Virus record (IMG/VR): IMGVR_UViG_3300030117_000763
Coordinates: 1 to 24,615 of that record
Direction: 5' to 3' (one strand)
DNA length: 24,615 nt
DNA from: a virus
Below, in pieces: positions 23,661 to 24,615 of the stretch (position 1 is its first letter; each line of letters opens with the position of its first letter). The notes beneath the pieces were generated by a model. That model ran no database searches. It was not told where the DNA came from and saw nothing but the letters and a program-made list of their open reading frames with translations. Made by a program: the position numbers and the translations under genes.

Positions 23661-24615
23661 TTATGCGCTGTTAAGAAGTTCGATAGCAGCAGCAGGGTTT
23701 AGTGTACCAACTCCCATTGCAAGACGACCTACGATTACGTCACCTTGATAGAGTACTGATACATCACCTGAAGTTACTTGAACTTGAGGACCGATTGCTT
23801 CTACAACAGCAGCTGCATCTTTATAATAGATTAGACCGCAGTGATTAGAGAAGTCTGTACCAGAAGCATCACTAGGCTGACCTTGACCTGCATCACTATT
23901 AGAACCAGATTCTTCGTTTACAGTACCAGCTAAGAATGGTAGGTTATTAGAACGCTTGATTTGAATACCAGCGATTTCATATAGACCTTCACCAGAGTTT
24001 AAGTTACCCTGATTGTTTCCATAGTCTCTGTTGAGAATGTTAGAAGATACCTGAGATACTAGTGCATAGTACTGACGTGGGTTTAGCACAGCAGTTCTAC
24101 CTTGCTTAGGCATATTCTTTTCATCAAGAATAGAAGCTGCTTCAAAGAAAGCATCAACTAGTGCTTGAGCATCATACTCTTTGTTAGCTCCAAGTTTGAT
24201 CTGAGATCCACCAGGCTCAGGGCCAGGTGCTGCAGTGATTGGAGAAGCTTGTCTAGCTGACTTAGCAATAGCTCTGAAGACTTTCTTATCATAAGACTCA
24301 GCTAGAGCATGACCGATCTTCTTACTGATCTCACCACGTAATGAGTAATGAGCAAGTGTTTCATCTAGGTCATAGATAAATGCTGAACTGATAAGGAGGT
24401 CATCACAAGTGATGGTCTTCTCTGCTACTGGTGGGTCACCCGAACCAAGTATAGGTGTTCCTGGGGTATGATATGCAGCTTGCATACGACCCGTGAAGAT
24501 GAACTGTAAAGATTTACCGTTCTTTAGTGAACGTCTCTGTACTGTTTCTCTTGCAATTGTTGCTGACTCATAAGCTTTGAATAGCTCTCCTGAGAACAGC
24601 TTAAGGTAGGTTCCG
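23661..24615 (-). CDS. Major capsid protein, T7 gp10-like (5' end missing)
   Basis: This HK97-fold protein builds the icosahedral head. The frame is open to the window edge, giving 317 visible residues. The first visible ones, GTYLKLFSGELFKAYESATI, then QRRSLKNGKSLQFIFTGRMQ and AAYHTPG, follow T7 gp10 from about residue 28 (FLKVFGGEVLTAF, SGKSAQFPVLGRTQAAY). An in-frame ATG at 24483-24485 is internal and is not the start. Later features are LISSAFIYDLDETLAHYSLR, FFEAASILDEKNMPKQGR, LNPRQYYALVSQ and a C-terminal DVIVGRLAMGVGTLNPAAA. About 25-35 N-terminal residues are probably outside the window. GC content is higher than in the tail genes, as often seen for capsid genes. Confidence 0.95.
   Translation of the reverse strand, partial: GTYLKLFSGELFKAYESATIARETVQRRSLKNGKSLQFIFTGRMQAAYHTPGTPILGSGDPPVAEKTITCDDLLISSAFIYDLDETLAHYSLRGEISKKIGHALAESYDKKVFRAIAKSARQASPITAAPGPEPGGSQIKLGANKEYDAQALVDAFFEAASILDEKNMPKQGRTAVLNPRQYYALVSQVSSNILNRDYGNNQGNLNSGEGLYEIAGIQIKRSNNLPFLAGTVNEESGSNSDAGQGQPSDASGTDFSNHCGLIYYKDAAAVVEAIGPQVQVTSGDVSVLYQGDVIVGRLAMGVGTLNPAAAIELLNSA

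Noticed and set aside
23661-24485. Capsid gene starting at the ATG at 24483-24485 (274 aa)
   Set aside because: The frame continues to the window edge with clear gp10-like sequence upstream of this Met, so the gene is longer and truncated by the window.
1-24615. T7-type phage promoters, tRNA genes, CRISPR arrays, integrase and att sites
   Set aside because: I looked along both strands and saw no repeated promoter-like 20-mers at gene starts, no cloverleaf, no spaced repeats and no integrase. A covariance-model and motif search would be needed to exclude weak ones.

Overview
The window is part of a T7-like podovirus genome, most likely a marine cyanophage (Prochlorococcus or Synechococcus host). 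All credible genes lie on the minus strand, so transcription runs from the right end to the left. The gene order is the T7 late region: major capsid protein, tail tubular A, tail tubular B, internal core proteins (gp13-, gp14-, gp15- and gp16-like), tail fibre, then small terminase and large terminase. A cyanobacterial host is inferred from recognition of several small proteins as cyanophage types (the secreted pair at 3338-4227, the Pro-rich membrane protein at 4469-4864, the holin-like protein at 4227-4514), not from a database search. Most of the window is AT-rich (about 30-38% GC in the lines I counted).

Right part (about 12.4-24.6 kb): the capsid gene is cut at its 5' end by the window edge. 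Two small genes (48 and 58 codons) and a strong UUCG-tetraloop hairpin separate it from tail tubular A, in the place where T7 has its late terminator Tphi. Then come both tail tube proteins and a four-gene internal virion cassette.

Middle (about 4.9-12.4 kb): an adhesion region. It holds a T7-type tail fibre that carries an inserted Gly-rich module and ends in an S74-type self-cleaving chaperone, a 71-aa small protein, a 766-aa repeat-rich fibre, an 891-aa fibre or appendage protein, and two small proteins.

Left part (1 to about 4.9 kb): a membrane and secretion cluster (Pro-rich single-span protein, holin-like protein, and two exported proteins whose reading frames overlap over 364 nt), then small genes and the packaging genes. 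Small terminase is separated from large terminase by three genes. One encodes a 496-aa protein with a well-spaced HNH-nuclease-like motif and another a very basic protein with a degenerate HNH-like signature. Large terminase runs off the left edge.

Genes are packed tightly. At least six junctions are TAATG stop/start overlaps and one is ATGA, so translational coupling probably sets much of the expression. No tRNA, CRISPR, insertion sequence, integrase or endolysin gene was seen, and no gene-free stretch reaches 300 bases.
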